Below, one piece after another: positions 35,967-44,910 of a stretch of 64,000 nt of DNA. The notes under the pieces were generated by a model. That model worked only from the letters and a program-made list of their open reading frames with translations, made no database searches and was not told the DNA's origin. Within the stretch, counting starts at the first letter, position 1; every line of letters begins with the position of its first letter. Made by a program: the position numbers and the translations under genes. Source of the DNA: Prevotella sp. (GTDB lineage Bacteria > Bacteroidota > Bacteroidia > Bacteroidales > Bacteroidaceae); assembly GCA_016291495.1 (NCBI GenBank), contig JAEEXI010000004.1:1-64000 (forward strand). Direction: 5' to 3'.

Positions 35967-37016
35967 ATGAGCATTTTTAAAGACAAGACACTGCTGATTA
36001 CCGGTGGTACAGGCAGTTTTGGTAATGCAGTTCTCAACCGTTTCCTGAGGACTGACATCGGGGAGATTCGTATCTTCAGTCGTGATGAAAAGAAACAGGA
36101 CGATATGCGCCATGATTTCCAGGCGCGTATGCCTGAGGTGGCAAACAAGATTAAGTTCTACATTGGCGATGTGCGTAACAAATCAACGCTAAAGTATGCT
36201 ATGAAGGGTGTGGACTATGTGTTCCATGCTGCTGCCCTGAAGCAGGTGCCCTCCTGCGAGTTCTTCCCCATGGAGGCGGTGAAGACGAATGTGATTGGTA
36301 CAGATAACACCCTGGATGCTGCCATCGATGCAGGTGTGAAGTGCGTGATCTGTCTCTCTACCGACAAGGCTGCTTATCCCATCAACGCCATGGGAATCAC
36401 CAAGGCTATCGAGGAAAAGATTGCAGTGGCCAAGAGCCGCTACAGTGGCGAGACGAAGATTTGCTGCACGCGCTATGGCAACGTGATGTGCTCTCGTGGA
36501 AGCGTCATCCCTCTCTGGATTGACCAGATTCGCAAGGGTAACCCCATCACGCTCACCGAGCCCAAGATGACCCGCTTCATCATGTCGCTGGAGGAGGCTG
36601 TGGACCTGGTGCTCTTCGCCTTCGAGAATGGTCAGAATGGTGACATCCTCGTTCAGAAGGCTCCCGCTTGCACCATCCAGACGCAGGCAGAGGCTGTGTG
36701 TGAGCTCTTTGGCGGTAAGAAGGAAGAAATCAAGGTGATTGGTATCCGTCATGGTGAGAAGATGTATGAGACGCTGCTTACCAAGGAAGAGTGTGCCAAA
36801 GCCGAAGACATGGGCAACTTCTACCGTGTGCCTGCTGACAATCGTGACCTGAACTACGACAAGTACTTCAAGGAGGGTGATGCCAAGCGTGCCACTATCG
36901 AGGAGTTTAACTCGGATAACACGAAGAGATTGAATCTCGAAGAGACCAAGGCGAAGATTGCCTCGTTGGAGTATATTCAAAACGAATTAAACGGTGTCCC
37001 CAATATCGTGAAATAA
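35967..37016 (+). CDS. capE: UDP-GlcNAc 4,6-dehydratase/5-epimerase
   Basis: A 349-aa CapE/FnlA/WbjB-type SDR: 'LLITGGTGSFGNAVLNRFL', 'RDEKKQDDMRHDF', 'FHAAALKQVPSCEFFPMEAVKTN', 'STDKAAYPINAMGITKAIEEK' with the unusual Met-x3-Lys active site of this subgroup, and 'RYGNVMCSRGSVIP'. First step from UDP-GlcNAc to UDP-L-FucNAc. The stop overlaps capF by one base. Confidence 0.93.
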   Translation: MSIFKDKTLLITGGTGSFGNAVLNRFLRTDIGEIRIFSRDEKKQDDMRHDFQARMPEVANKIKFYIGDVRNKSTLKYAMKGVDYVFHAAALKQVPSCEFFPMEAVKTNVIGTDNTLDAAIDAGVKCVICLSTDKAAYPINAMGITKAIEEKIAVAKSRYSGETKICCTRYGNVMCSRGSVIPLWIDQIRKGNPITLTEPKMTRFIMSLEEAVDLVLFAFENGQNGDILVQKAPACTIQTQAEAVCELFGGKKEEIKVIGIRHGEKMYETLLTKEECAKAEDMGNFYRVPADNRDLNYDKYFKEGDAKRATIEEFNSDNTKRLNLEETKAKIASLEYIQNELNGVPNIVK

Positions 37017-38224
37017 TGAAGATTCTAGTAACAGGCGCTAAGGGATTCGTTGGAAAGAACTTGTGCGCTAATTTGAAGAATATAAGGGATGGGAAGGACA
37101 AAACCCGTCCGGGGCTGGTGATTGACGAGATATACGAGTACGACTTGGACTCTACTCCCGAAGAACTGGACGAGCGGTGCCAGAAGGCGGATTTTGTGTT
37201 CAACCTTGCTGGCGTCAACAGGCCCAAGGAGCAGAGCGAGTTCATGAGCGGCAACTTTGGGTTTGCCTCTACACTGCTTGATACCCTCAAGAAGTATGGG
37301 AACACTTGTCCTGTCATGCTTTCTAGCTCCCAGCAAGCTTCGTTGACGGGGCGTTTCGGAAATAGCGAATACGGGCGTTCGAAGAAGGCTGGAGAAGATT
37401 TGTTCTTGGAGTATGGCGAAGAGACGGGGGCAAAGATGCTGATTTATCGTTTCCCGAATCTCTTTGGTAAATGGTGTCGCCCGAACTATAATAGTGCTGT
37501 TGCAACGTTCTGCAACGCCTTTGCCAATGATTTGCCATATACGGTGAATGACCCCAGTGTGGAATTGGAACTGCTGTATATTGATGATCTTGTTGATGAG
37601 ATGATTGCCTGTCTGAAGGGTGAAGAGCATCATTGTGAGTTCAATGGTCTTGATGTGTTGCCACAAGCAGATGGTAAGTATTGCTATGTACCTACTACTC
37701 ATAAGGCAACTTTGGGTGAGATCGTCGAGCTATTAAAGAGCTTTGCTGAACAGCCAAAGACATTGATGATGCCAGAGATTCCTGCAAACTCGTTTGCAAA
37801 GAAGCTCTATTCAACTTATCTCAGCTATCTGCCCAAGGAAAAGGTTGCCTTCCCTTTAAAGATGAATGTGGATGACCGTGGAAGCTTTACGGAATTGGTG
37901 CATACGTTGAACTGTGGTCAGGTGAGCATCAATATCTCGAAACCAGGTATTACCAAGGGCCAACACTGGCACAATACCAAGTTTGAACAGTTCATCGTGG
38001 TGAAAGGTCATGGACTCATCCAGCAACGTAATCTAAATGATCCAGAAGGCAAAGTGCTGGAGTGGGAGGTGAGTGGCGACAAGATAGAATCCGTTCACAT
38101 GTTGCCAGGCTATACGCACAATATCATCAACCTGAGTGATACAGAAGATTTGGTGACAGTTATGTACTGCAACGAAATATTCAATCCGAATAAACCTGAT
38201 ACTTATTTTGAACCTGTAAAATAG
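37016..38224 (+). CDS. capF: CapF bifunctional reductase/cupin epimerase (UDP-FucNAc)
   Basis: A 402-aa protein: N-terminal SDR ('ILVTGAKGFVGKNLCANLK', 'FNLAGVNRPKEQSEF', 'NSEYGRSKKAGEDL') and, from about residue 275, a cupin ('DDRGSFTELVHTLNCGQVSINISKPGITKGQHWHNTKFEQFIVVKG'). This two-domain form is the known CapF/FnlB, which epimerises and reduces the CapE product to UDP-L-6-deoxy-talose-type intermediates. Followed directly by capG. Confidence 0.93.
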   Translation: MKILVTGAKGFVGKNLCANLKNIRDGKDKTRPGLVIDEIYEYDLDSTPEELDERCQKADFVFNLAGVNRPKEQSEFMSGNFGFASTLLDTLKKYGNTCPVMLSSSQQASLTGRFGNSEYGRSKKAGEDLFLEYGEETGAKMLIYRFPNLFGKWCRPNYNSAVATFCNAFANDLPYTVNDPSVELELLYIDDLVDEMIACLKGEEHHCEFNGLDVLPQADGKYCYVPTTHKATLGEIVELLKSFAEQPKTLMMPEIPANSFAKKLYSTYLSYLPKEKVAFPLKMNVDDRGSFTELVHTLNCGQVSINISKPGITKGQHWHNTKFEQFIVVKGHGLIQQRNLNDPEGKVLEWEVSGDKIESVHMLPGYTHNIINLSDTEDLVTVMYCNEIFNPNKPDTYFEPVK

Positions 38225-38229
38225 AAGAT

Positions 38230-39390
38230 ATGGCAAGTTTTAAGAATAACGGGAAGTTGAAGCTTCTCATCATAGTAGGCACAAGGCCTGAAATCATACG
38301 CCTTGCAGCCGTTATCAATAAGTGTCGTCAGTATTTCGACTGTTTGCTGGCACATACTGGTCAGAACTATGATTATAACCTCAATGGGGTGTTCTTCAAA
38401 GACCTGAAGTTGGCAGATCCTGATATTTATATGGAAGCTGTGGGTGATGACCTTGGTTCTACGATGGGTAACATCATAGACAAGAGCTACAAGGTGATGG
38501 TTGAGACCAAGCCGGATGCAGTTCTGGTGCTGGGTGATACCAACTCATGCCTCAGCGTGATTGGAGCCAAGCGCCTCCACATTCCCATCTTCCACATGGA
38601 GGCTGGCAACCGTTGCAAAGACGAGTGCCTGCCTGAGGAAACCAACCGCAGGATTGTGGACATCATCAGCGATGTAAATATGGCTTATTCAGAGCATGCT
38701 CGTCGTTACTTGGCTGACTGTGGTCTCCCCAAGGAGCGTACGTATGTAACGGGTTCTCCAATGGCAGAGGTGCTACACCAGAATCTGGCAGAGATTGAGG
38801 CAAGCGACATTCACGCACGACTGGGCTTGGAGAAGGGCAAGTATATTCTGCTGTCTGCTCACCGTGAGGAGAATATAGACACGGAGAAGAACTTTACGTC
38901 GTTGTTTACGGCTATCAACAAGATGGCGGAGAAGTATGATATGCCCATCTTGTATAGCTGCCATCCTCGTTCGAGGAACAGGCTGGCTGCATCGGGATTC
39001 AAACTGGACAGCCGCGTGATTCAGCATGAGCCGCTGGGCTTCCATGACTACAACTGCCTTCAGATGAATGCCTTTGCGGTAGTGAGCGATAGTGGAACGC
39101 TCCCCGAGGAGAGTTCGTTCTTCACCTCTGTAGGTCATCCGTTCCCTGCTATTTGCATCCGCACATCAACCGAGCGTCCTGAGGCCATCGACAAAGCCTG
39201 CTTCATCATTGCAGGTATCGATGAGAAGTCATTGCTTCAGGCTGTAGATACAGCAGTGACATTGAACCAGAATGGTGATTACGGCATACCTGTTCCTGAC
39301 TACATCGAAGAGAATGTCTCGACAAAGGTAGTGAAGATTATCCAGAGCTATGTCGGGATAGTCAATAAGATGGTCTGGAGGAAGTTCTAA
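38230..39390 (+). CDS. capG: UDP-N-acetyl sugar 2-epimerase, CapG/FnlC type
   Basis: A 386-aa non-hydrolysing epimerase: 'LIIVGTRPEIIRLAAVINKC', 'HTGQNYDYNLNGVFFKDL', 'HMEAGNRCKDECLPEETNRRIVD', 'LSAHREENIDTEKNF', 'VSDSGTLPEESSFF'. The Cys/Glu-rich 'RCKDECLPEE' in place of the WecB 'RTGNIYSPWPEE' pattern marks the CapG/FnlC subgroup, giving UDP-L-FucNAc as end product of capE-capF-capG. Confidence 0.92.
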   Translation: MASFKNNGKLKLLIIVGTRPEIIRLAAVINKCRQYFDCLLAHTGQNYDYNLNGVFFKDLKLADPDIYMEAVGDDLGSTMGNIIDKSYKVMVETKPDAVLVLGDTNSCLSVIGAKRLHIPIFHMEAGNRCKDECLPEETNRRIVDIISDVNMAYSEHARRYLADCGLPKERTYVTGSPMAEVLHQNLAEIEASDIHARLGLEKGKYILLSAHREENIDTEKNFTSLFTAINKMAEKYDMPILYSCHPRSRNRLAASGFKLDSRVIQHEPLGFHDYNCLQMNAFAVVSDSGTLPEESSFFTSVGHPFPAICIRTSTERPEAIDKACFIIAGIDEKSLLQAVDTAVTLNQNGDYGIPVPDYIEENVSTKVVKIIQSYVGIVNKMVWRKF

Positions 39391-39391
39391 G

Positions 39392-40399
39392 TTGTTATAT
39401 ATGGATAGTTTGTTAGCCTATATTTCAATAGCCGTTTTCCTAGTTATCGCAGAATTGGTTTATTTTCGCATTGCAGACAAATGCAACATTATAGATAAAC
39501 CAAATGAGCGTTCCTCACACAAAACAATCGTCTTGCGTGGTGGCGGTATTATTTTCACTATTGGGCTATGGATATGGAGCATTGTATTTGGTTTCCAATA
39601 TCCGTGGCTATTAGCTGGTGTGACGCTGGCGGCGGGAATATCGTTTGTAGATGATATTCATTCATTGCCTGACTCATTGCGTTTAGTGGTGCAGTTCACA
39701 GCGATGTTCTTCGTGTTTCAAGAGATTGGCCTGTTGCATTGGGATATGTGGTGGGTTGTACCAATTGCATTGATTGCGGCAGTTGGCGGAACTAACATTT
39801 TTAACTTCATGGATGGAGTTAATGGAATAACTGCGGGATATAGTCTCGCTATGCTGATACCGATAACGATGGCGAATCGTAGTATGACATTCGTGGAAGA
39901 ATCTTACTTGATAGTTGCCATTATCGGGGTATTGGTGTTTAGTCTGTTTAACTTCCGCCCAAGAGGAAAAGCAAAGTGTTTTGCTGGGGATGTTGGAAGT
40001 ATCGGTATGGCGCTTATATTGGTGTTCTGTTTGGGCAGATTGATGATTGCCACTGGGGATATTACTTGGATAGTACTGTTCTTGGTATATGGAGTGGATG
40101 GCGTATTGACAATTTGTCACCGTATTATGCTTCATGAGAACTTGGGACAAGCGCATCGCAAGCACGCGTACCAGCTGATGGCGAATGAGTTGAAGATGAG
40201 TCACGTCACAGTTTCCTTGATTTACATGGTATTACAATTGGTCGTTTCGCTCGGATTCATATACCTAATCCCGAATACCATTGTGGCACACTGGATTTAC
40301 TTCATTGTTGCATCCATTGTCTTTGGGTTGGCGTATGTGCTGTTTAAAATGAAGTATTACCATTTGCATGAAGAGTATCTGGCATCTCTCAAAAGTTGA
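39392..40399 (+). CDS. WecA/MraY-like glycosyl-1-phosphate transferase
   Basis: A 335-aa polytopic membrane enzyme (PF00953). 'KCNIIDKPNERSSHKTIVLRGGGIIF', 'AGISFVDDIHSLPDSLR' (the DDxx metal site), 'NIFNFMDGVNGITAGYS' and 'KCFAGDVGSIGMALIL' are the cytoplasmic catalytic loops. It transfers a sugar-1-phosphate, probably FucNAc or GlcNAc, to undecaprenyl phosphate and starts the repeat unit. The stop codon lies within the first unit of a heptamer array. Confidence 0.9.
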   Translation: MLYMDSLLAYISIAVFLVIAELVYFRIADKCNIIDKPNERSSHKTIVLRGGGIIFTIGLWIWSIVFGFQYPWLLAGVTLAAGISFVDDIHSLPDSLRLVVQFTAMFFVFQEIGLLHWDMWWVVPIALIAAVGGTNIFNFMDGVNGITAGYSLAMLIPITMANRSMTFVEESYLIVAIIGVLVFSLFNFRPRGKAKCFAGDVGSIGMALILVFCLGRLMIATGDITWIVLFLVYGVDGVLTICHRIMLHENLGQAHRKHAYQLMANELKMSHVTVSLIYMVLQLVVSLGFIYLIPNTIVAHWIYFIVASIVFGLAYVLFKMKYYHLHEEYLASLKS

Positions 40400-40421
40400 G
40401 AGTTGAGTGTGTAGAGTTGAG
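40394..40421 (+). repeat. Heptamer array AGTTGAG, 4 copies, over a stop codon
   Basis: AGTTGAG, AGTTGAG, TGTGTAG and AGTTGAG. The TGA stop of the WecA-like gene (40397-40399) is inside the first unit. The array occupies about half of the gap to the next gene. Confidence 0.75.
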
Positions 40422-40443
40422 AGACAGTTAAAAAGTTCAGAGT

Positions 40444-40830
40444 ATGGAAGTTTTTGGTTATAGAAAGTTGATAGCATATCAAAAGGGTAAGGACGTGGTA
40501 AAACGTACCTATCAACTTCTGAAAAAGTTCCCTTCTGAGGAGAAGCACGCTATGTGTAACCAACTAAGACGTGCGTCTGTCTCGATAACGTCAAACATTG
40601 CAGAAGGCGTAAATCGTTATTCAATTAAAGATAAGGTGCATTTCATAGAGATGTCGTATGGCTCCTTAATGGAGGTCTCATCTCAATTTGAAATAGCCGA
40701 AGAATTAGGATATATAACAGTAGAGGATCGTATGAGTATGGATAAGTTGATAGAGGAAGAAGCTAGATTGCTTTCTGGACTTCAAAACTCATATAAACAA
40801 TCAACTGATTCAACTGACTCTAAACATTAA
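40444..40830 (+). CDS. Four-helix bundle protein (23S rRNA IVP-like, TIGR02436)
   Basis: A 128-aa all-helical protein: 'YRKLIAYQKGKDVVKRTYQLLKKFPSEEKHAMCNQLRRASVSITSNIAEGVNR' is the typical signature of the S23/intervening-sequence protein family. Relatives are common beside glycan genes in Bacteroidetes; no enzymatic role is known. The C-terminus is low in conservation and its TAA stop lies inside a heptamer array. Confidence 0.87.
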   Translation: MEVFGYRKLIAYQKGKDVVKRTYQLLKKFPSEEKHAMCNQLRRASVSITSNIAEGVNRYSIKDKVHFIEMSYGSLMEVSSQFEIAEELGYITVEDRMSMDKLIEEEARLLSGLQNSYKQSTDSTDSKH

Positions 40831-40845
40831 ACTCTAATCACTACA
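40818..40845 (+). repeat. Heptamer array CTCTAAA-type, 4 copies, over a stop codon
   Basis: CTCTAAA, CATTAAA, CTCTAAT and CACTACA. The stop TAA at 40828-40830 of the four-helix-bundle gene is in the second unit. Confidence 0.7.
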
Positions 40846-40855
40846 CTTAAAAAAT

Positions 40856-41254
40856 ATGAAAATTACACAAGCATTACTTGATAATCTTACGGCTAAGGCA
40901 AAGGAATCGCCAAGGCTTCGCATGAATATGGACCTGCGCGATTCTGCTGAGGACACTTCTCAGCGGATGCTGAATGCTATCGAGCCTGGGAGCATTTTGC
41001 CAATTCATAGGCATCAGAAGACATCGGAAACTGTTGTATGTATACGGGGTAGGTTGGTGGAAGAGTTCTATGATGATTTGGAGAGAATTTGTACTGAGCG
41101 TATAGAACTTTCTCCTGGCGGTCCTATTGTGGCTCTCAATATACCTGCTGGTCAATGGCACACTGTGCAGGCATTAGAATCAGGCACGGTGATTCTGGAA
41201 ATGAAGAATGGGAAGTATGAACCTACGGGGCCGGAGGATATACTGCAGATGTAA
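40856..41254 (+). CDS. wbuC: WbuC-family cupin
   Basis: A 132-aa cupin metalloprotein of the WbuC family (associated with FucNAc-containing O-antigens): 'SPRLRMNMDLRDSAEDTSQRMLNAIEPGSILPIHRHQKTSETVVCIRGRL' with the His-x-His metal pair and 'NIPAGQWHTVQALESGTVILEMKNGKY'. It closes the glycan locus, in line with the capEFG/WecA genes just upstream. Its precise reaction is not known. Confidence 0.87.
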   Translation: MKITQALLDNLTAKAKESPRLRMNMDLRDSAEDTSQRMLNAIEPGSILPIHRHQKTSETVVCIRGRLVEEFYDDLERICTERIELSPGGPIVALNIPAGQWHTVQALESGTVILEMKNGKYEPTGPEDILQM

Positions 41255-41266
41255 GATGGAAGAGGT

Positions 41267-41377
41267 ATGATGGAAGATGTTATTTCTCGACTGAAAGAGT
41301 TTATTGAATACGAGGCGCGATCGTGCTCGATGGAGGACATCGAGAATGGACTCACGGAAATACGGAAACAAGGATAA
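41267..41377 (+). pseudogene. Remnant resembling the N-terminus of a small helical regulator
   Basis: A 36-codon frame begins Met-Met-Glu-Asp with 'VISRLKEFIEYEARSCSMEDIENGL', similar in pattern to the first helices of HTH-type phage-repressor-like proteins common in Bacteroidetes, then stops. A second short frame (GTG 41395 to 41466, about 23 codons) lies downstream in another phase. The two may be parts of one decayed gene between the glycan locus and the defence-like region. Confidence 0.3.
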
Positions 41378-41472
41378 ATACTTTTTATACTGAGGTGAGG
41401 GACTATATTGCTTATCTTATTAGTTGCTTCGAATCCTATATTGATAATCAGGAGTATAAGAAATAAATCGGT

Positions 41473-43797
41473 ATGGCTGAGATTGATAAAACAAAGGAAA
41501 TAAAGGCTGCAATAGAGGAATTGTTGAAATCGGAAGAGATAGATTACTCCCGATTTACAACCCTTTCGAACGAGTTGCTGAAACAAGACCGGGAGCACGT
41601 GAGATTCTCGGTGGATGCTGGTATTATCAACCGACTTGGAAAAGAGTTGGTGGGACGGGCAGAGACGGCTATATCAGAACTTATAAAAAATGCCTATGAC
41701 GCTGAAGCCTCGTATGCACATTTGGTTTTTAAGGATGCTGTCAGAGCTGGAGGTTCGTTCGAGATAGAAGATGACGGAAACGGCATGACATACGATGAGC
41801 TTATTAATGGGTTTATGCGTATTTCTTCATCAGACAAGATACACCGCCCAGTCAGCCCTCGCTATAAAAGAAAGAAGGCCGGTAAGAAGGGAATAGGTCG
41901 TTTTGCCGCTCAGCGATTAGGAAAACAACTGATAATAATTACACAGACTGAAACCAGTAATCAGGCTATCAAGGCAACTATCAACTGGGATGACTATGTG
42001 ATTGATTCAGACATCAACGAAGTAACCGGGCAGATAGAGTATGTTGAAAAAGAAAGAGCCTGCGGAACTACTCTCATCATCAATCAACTATACGATGGAT
42101 GGAGCGATAATGCTATCCTAAGAGCCTATCGTTATACAGAAGACCTGCTTATACCAGAGCCACTTTCCCAGGAACGAATGGAGTGGGACAGGGACAGGCA
42201 AGACCCTGGATTCAAGGCATCGTTCTACCGAGACAGAGTATCTGAAGAGACAAAGGTTGTAGATGAGAATGTGGCTTTCTATGACCATGCTTTGGCCGTG
42301 ATAGAAGGTTATATTGATGACAAAGGGCAAGGCTACTGGAGGATGTGGAGCAATAAACTCGATGTTTCGCAAGGTAATTTCCAAAAAATAGGCGCTGACC
42401 GTGAAAACAATGAAACACATTATGAAGCTGCCCATTCTATTCATTTTAAGACATATTATTTCATATATGATCGAAGTCTGATTCCTGGTTCATTGTATAC
42501 ATACGTAAAGAATCTAGGAACAGAAGTAGGAGGCATAAAGCTTTATAGAAATGGATTCCGCGTACCCCCATACGGAGAGAAGAATAATGACTGGCTCGGA
42601 TTAGACAGCTCTGTCAGAAGAAAGACTTTATTGTTTCCACACCAAAACCAAAGTTTCTTTGGTTATGTAGAGATTGATGATATTGCTGCAGATCTTTTCG
42701 AAGAAACATCAAGCCGTGAAGGATTGATTGAAAACAAAGCGTTTGAAGAGATACAAGATTTTGTATATCGCGTGATTATTACAGCCTGTCAGGACGTGGC
42801 ATCACTGAGAAACAGAAAGCAGACAGCCAACCAGAAAGATTGGGAGAAGAAAAGCCCCAGTCAAAAGATGCAAGAGGCGCTGACTGAATTTTCAAACCTG
42901 ATAGGAAAAGACAAAGAGAATCAGGGCGATTCATCAGGGGGTAATGGCCAAAGGGAAGAGCATAGCCGGAAGTATGAGCAAGTGTATGAAAAGATTCGCG
43001 AAGGGCAGGAGGAGCAGGAAAAGCAGACGGAGAAACTGCAAGATAAAATCAACATGCTCCGTGTGTTGGCCGGACTTGGACTTGCCATAGGAGAATTTAT
43101 CCACGAAATAAAATACTACTTCCCTGGGTTCACGGCAGAAATAGATGAGCTCAAACGTATTTTGGAATCTGACCCAAGAGCTTTGGAAAGGATAAGCACA
43201 CTGGAGAGCAATCTGATGGCGATGAAAAGCTATACTACCTTCTTTGGTAGCACCATATCGAACAATGCACAGCGAGTGTTGGAGCCAGTAAACTTGAAAG
43301 AAGAGATAAACAGTTTTGAGAAGGTTATAGCAAGAGACAGCACCAAGGCAGACATCACCATCACTGATAACAGGAATGAAATAAATGTGTTGTTGGCAGA
43401 AATGAAGACTATCCCAATGCATAAGTCAGAATGGGCGTCTATCTTCTTCAATCTATATACCAATGCCAAGAAGGCTATTAAAAAATCAAACAATTCGGGT
43501 GACGGTAAAATTAGAATCGAATGCTCTGAGGATACCAACAATTTGATATTGGACTTCTCTGACAATGGCTGTGGAGTGGATCCTGCCGTCCGCGAGCATA
43601 TTTTTGAGGCATTTGTTACGACCACATCTGCTGCGGGACAAGGAAGCCCAGACGAGGAGGCCTACACAGGAACTGGGCTTGGCCTAAGCATTTTGCATGA
43701 TATGATTAGCAGTTATGGCGGAAAGATTTATCTGTCAGAAACACCTAAGACGGGATATGTAACCACCTTTCGCATAGAAATACCAAAAGAAAAATAG
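41473..43797 (+). CDS. Double-GHKL ATPase / histidine-kinase-like sensor
   Basis: A 774-aa protein with two GHKL ATP-binding folds. The N-terminal Hsp90/MORC-like fold shows 'ELIKNAYDAEA' (69-79), 'DDGNGM' (100-105) and 'GKKGIGRFAA' (137-146). A Lys/Glu-rich coiled coil (about 480-540) leads to a histidine-kinase core with H-box His544 in 'EFIHEIKYY', an N-box 'FFNLYTNAKKAI', 'LDFSDNGCGV' and the G2 box 'GTGLGL' (733-738). No membrane segment is present. It starts a four-gene unit with a receiver-like protein 6 bp downstream. Similar kinases accompany methyltransferases in defence-like clusters, but I do not recognise a named system. Confidence 0.8.
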   Translation: MAEIDKTKEIKAAIEELLKSEEIDYSRFTTLSNELLKQDREHVRFSVDAGIINRLGKELVGRAETAISELIKNAYDAEASYAHLVFKDAVRAGGSFEIEDDGNGMTYDELINGFMRISSSDKIHRPVSPRYKRKKAGKKGIGRFAAQRLGKQLIIITQTETSNQAIKATINWDDYVIDSDINEVTGQIEYVEKERACGTTLIINQLYDGWSDNAILRAYRYTEDLLIPEPLSQERMEWDRDRQDPGFKASFYRDRVSEETKVVDENVAFYDHALAVIEGYIDDKGQGYWRMWSNKLDVSQGNFQKIGADRENNETHYEAAHSIHFKTYYFIYDRSLIPGSLYTYVKNLGTEVGGIKLYRNGFRVPPYGEKNNDWLGLDSSVRRKTLLFPHQNQSFFGYVEIDDIAADLFEETSSREGLIENKAFEEIQDFVYRVIITACQDVASLRNRKQTANQKDWEKKSPSQKMQEALTEFSNLIGKDKENQGDSSGGNGQREEHSRKYEQVYEKIREGQEEQEKQTEKLQDKINMLRVLAGLGLAIGEFIHEIKYYFPGFTAEIDELKRILESDPRALERISTLESNLMAMKSYTTFFGSTISNNAQRVLEPVNLKEEINSFEKVIARDSTKADITITDNRNEINVLLAEMKTIPMHKSEWASIFFNLYTNAKKAIKKSNNSGDGKIRIECSEDTNNLILDFSDNGCGVDPAVREHIFEAFVTTTSAAGQGSPDEEAYTGTGLGLSILHDMISSYGGKIYLSETPKTGYVTTFRIEIPKEK

Positions 43798-43803
43798 AAG
43801 CGT

Positions 43804-44910
43804 ATGATACCCAAATATTTGTTTATAGACGACGAGACTGGTTCTGTAACCAAGGCGTTATTGGACGGATTTAACGATAAAAAACTTGTCAATATCAGTC
43901 CACTGACGCTAAGCAAGGATGAACCATTTGAAAAAGTCTGCAATAGGATTAAGGAAGAGTTTGCCGCACATCAGTATGATGGCGTGCTGATTGACCTTTG
44001 TCTTGATGGAACAGGAGCAAATAGCCTGGCCTTTAAAGCCCAACCATTTACCCAACAAATCAGGACTTGGGCTTCTGAGGGAAAGATGCCTCATATTCCA
44101 GTGGTGCTCTGCTCAACCATAGAGAACTATGACGTTTACCGAAAAGACAGCGCAAGCCATGATCTGTTTGACTACTACTTTGACAAGACGGAAGTGAGCT
44201 ATAAACGCGAGACTGCCCGTATGAAGTCGTTGGCAGAGGGCTATCAATTGTTGAACAAGAAAGATATAAAAGTAGAAGAGTATCTTGGCAGAAAAGACCT
44301 TGACGAGATTGACGATAAAATCATTGATTACCTGAGAGGTCCGTCCACGTTTGATATTGCCCGACGTATTTTGAAGGATGTCATGCCTTATCCCGGATTG
44401 CTTATTGACAAACATACTGTAGCGGCAAGAATGGGGATTAATATGGATGAGAGTAATGGCTGGCCCAAATTGAAAGAGGCTATCTATTCACAAGCTGAGT
44501 ATCAAGGAGTTTTTTCTGCCGGTTGGAAACGTTGTTGGTCAGATAAGGTCAATACATTCTTTATGAGTCTGTCGGAAGGAAGACCCTATCAGATTTTGAG
44601 TGCTGAAGAACGAGTTGCAATACTGGAAAGAGCTGGTTTCGAAGGACTTGTTCCAGCGAAACCCATTGAACTGAATAACAGCAGTTACTATAATACCGTA
44701 TGCTGCTATAGCGGACTCCCGCTTGACTCGATGGAAGGCATTCCAGTGGAAGACCGAATGTCACTGATGCCCTGGCAGGAGAATCACTATGTCTCTTTCT
44801 TATTTGTTGCAAGAGGAGACTTCAAGGAAGAAAGACTCTGCCAGGATGGTTTGAAGAAAAAGCTGGAAATTATACATCGACTTCAAGATGAGCAAGCCAA
44901 AGATGAATAG
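43804..44910 (+). CDS. Receiver-domain protein paired with the GHKL kinase
   Basis: A 368-aa protein. The first about 135 residues resemble a response-regulator receiver: acidic pair D9-D10, probable phospho-acceptor D64 in 'VLIDLCLDG', a Ser/Thr in 'VVLCST' and Lys128 in 'YYFDKTE'. The remaining about 230 residues have no recognised DNA-binding domain and probably form the output. It overlaps the next gene by 23 nt. The pairing suggests phosphotransfer from the upstream kinase. Confidence 0.7.
   Translation: MIPKYLFIDDETGSVTKALLDGFNDKKLVNISPLTLSKDEPFEKVCNRIKEEFAAHQYDGVLIDLCLDGTGANSLAFKAQPFTQQIRTWASEGKMPHIPVVLCSTIENYDVYRKDSASHDLFDYYFDKTEVSYKRETARMKSLAEGYQLLNKKDIKVEEYLGRKDLDEIDDKIIDYLRGPSTFDIARRILKDVMPYPGLLIDKHTVAARMGINMDESNGWPKLKEAIYSQAEYQGVFSAGWKRCWSDKVNTFFMSLSEGRPYQILSAEERVAILERAGFEGLVPAKPIELNNSSYYNTVCCYSGLPLDSMEGIPVEDRMSLMPWQENHYVSFLFVARGDFKEERLCQDGLKKKLEIIHRLQDEQAKDE

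Noticed and set aside
36189..36980. 263-codon open frame on the minus strand
   Set aside because: It is fully antisense to capE, whose protein is clearly conserved; the composition is His/Leu-rich as expected for a shadow frame.
43804..44910. Detocs DtcB/DtcC homologue
   Set aside because: Receiver-like N-terminus only; no purine nucleoside phosphorylase or other known effector domain recognised, and the kinase lacks TPR repeats.
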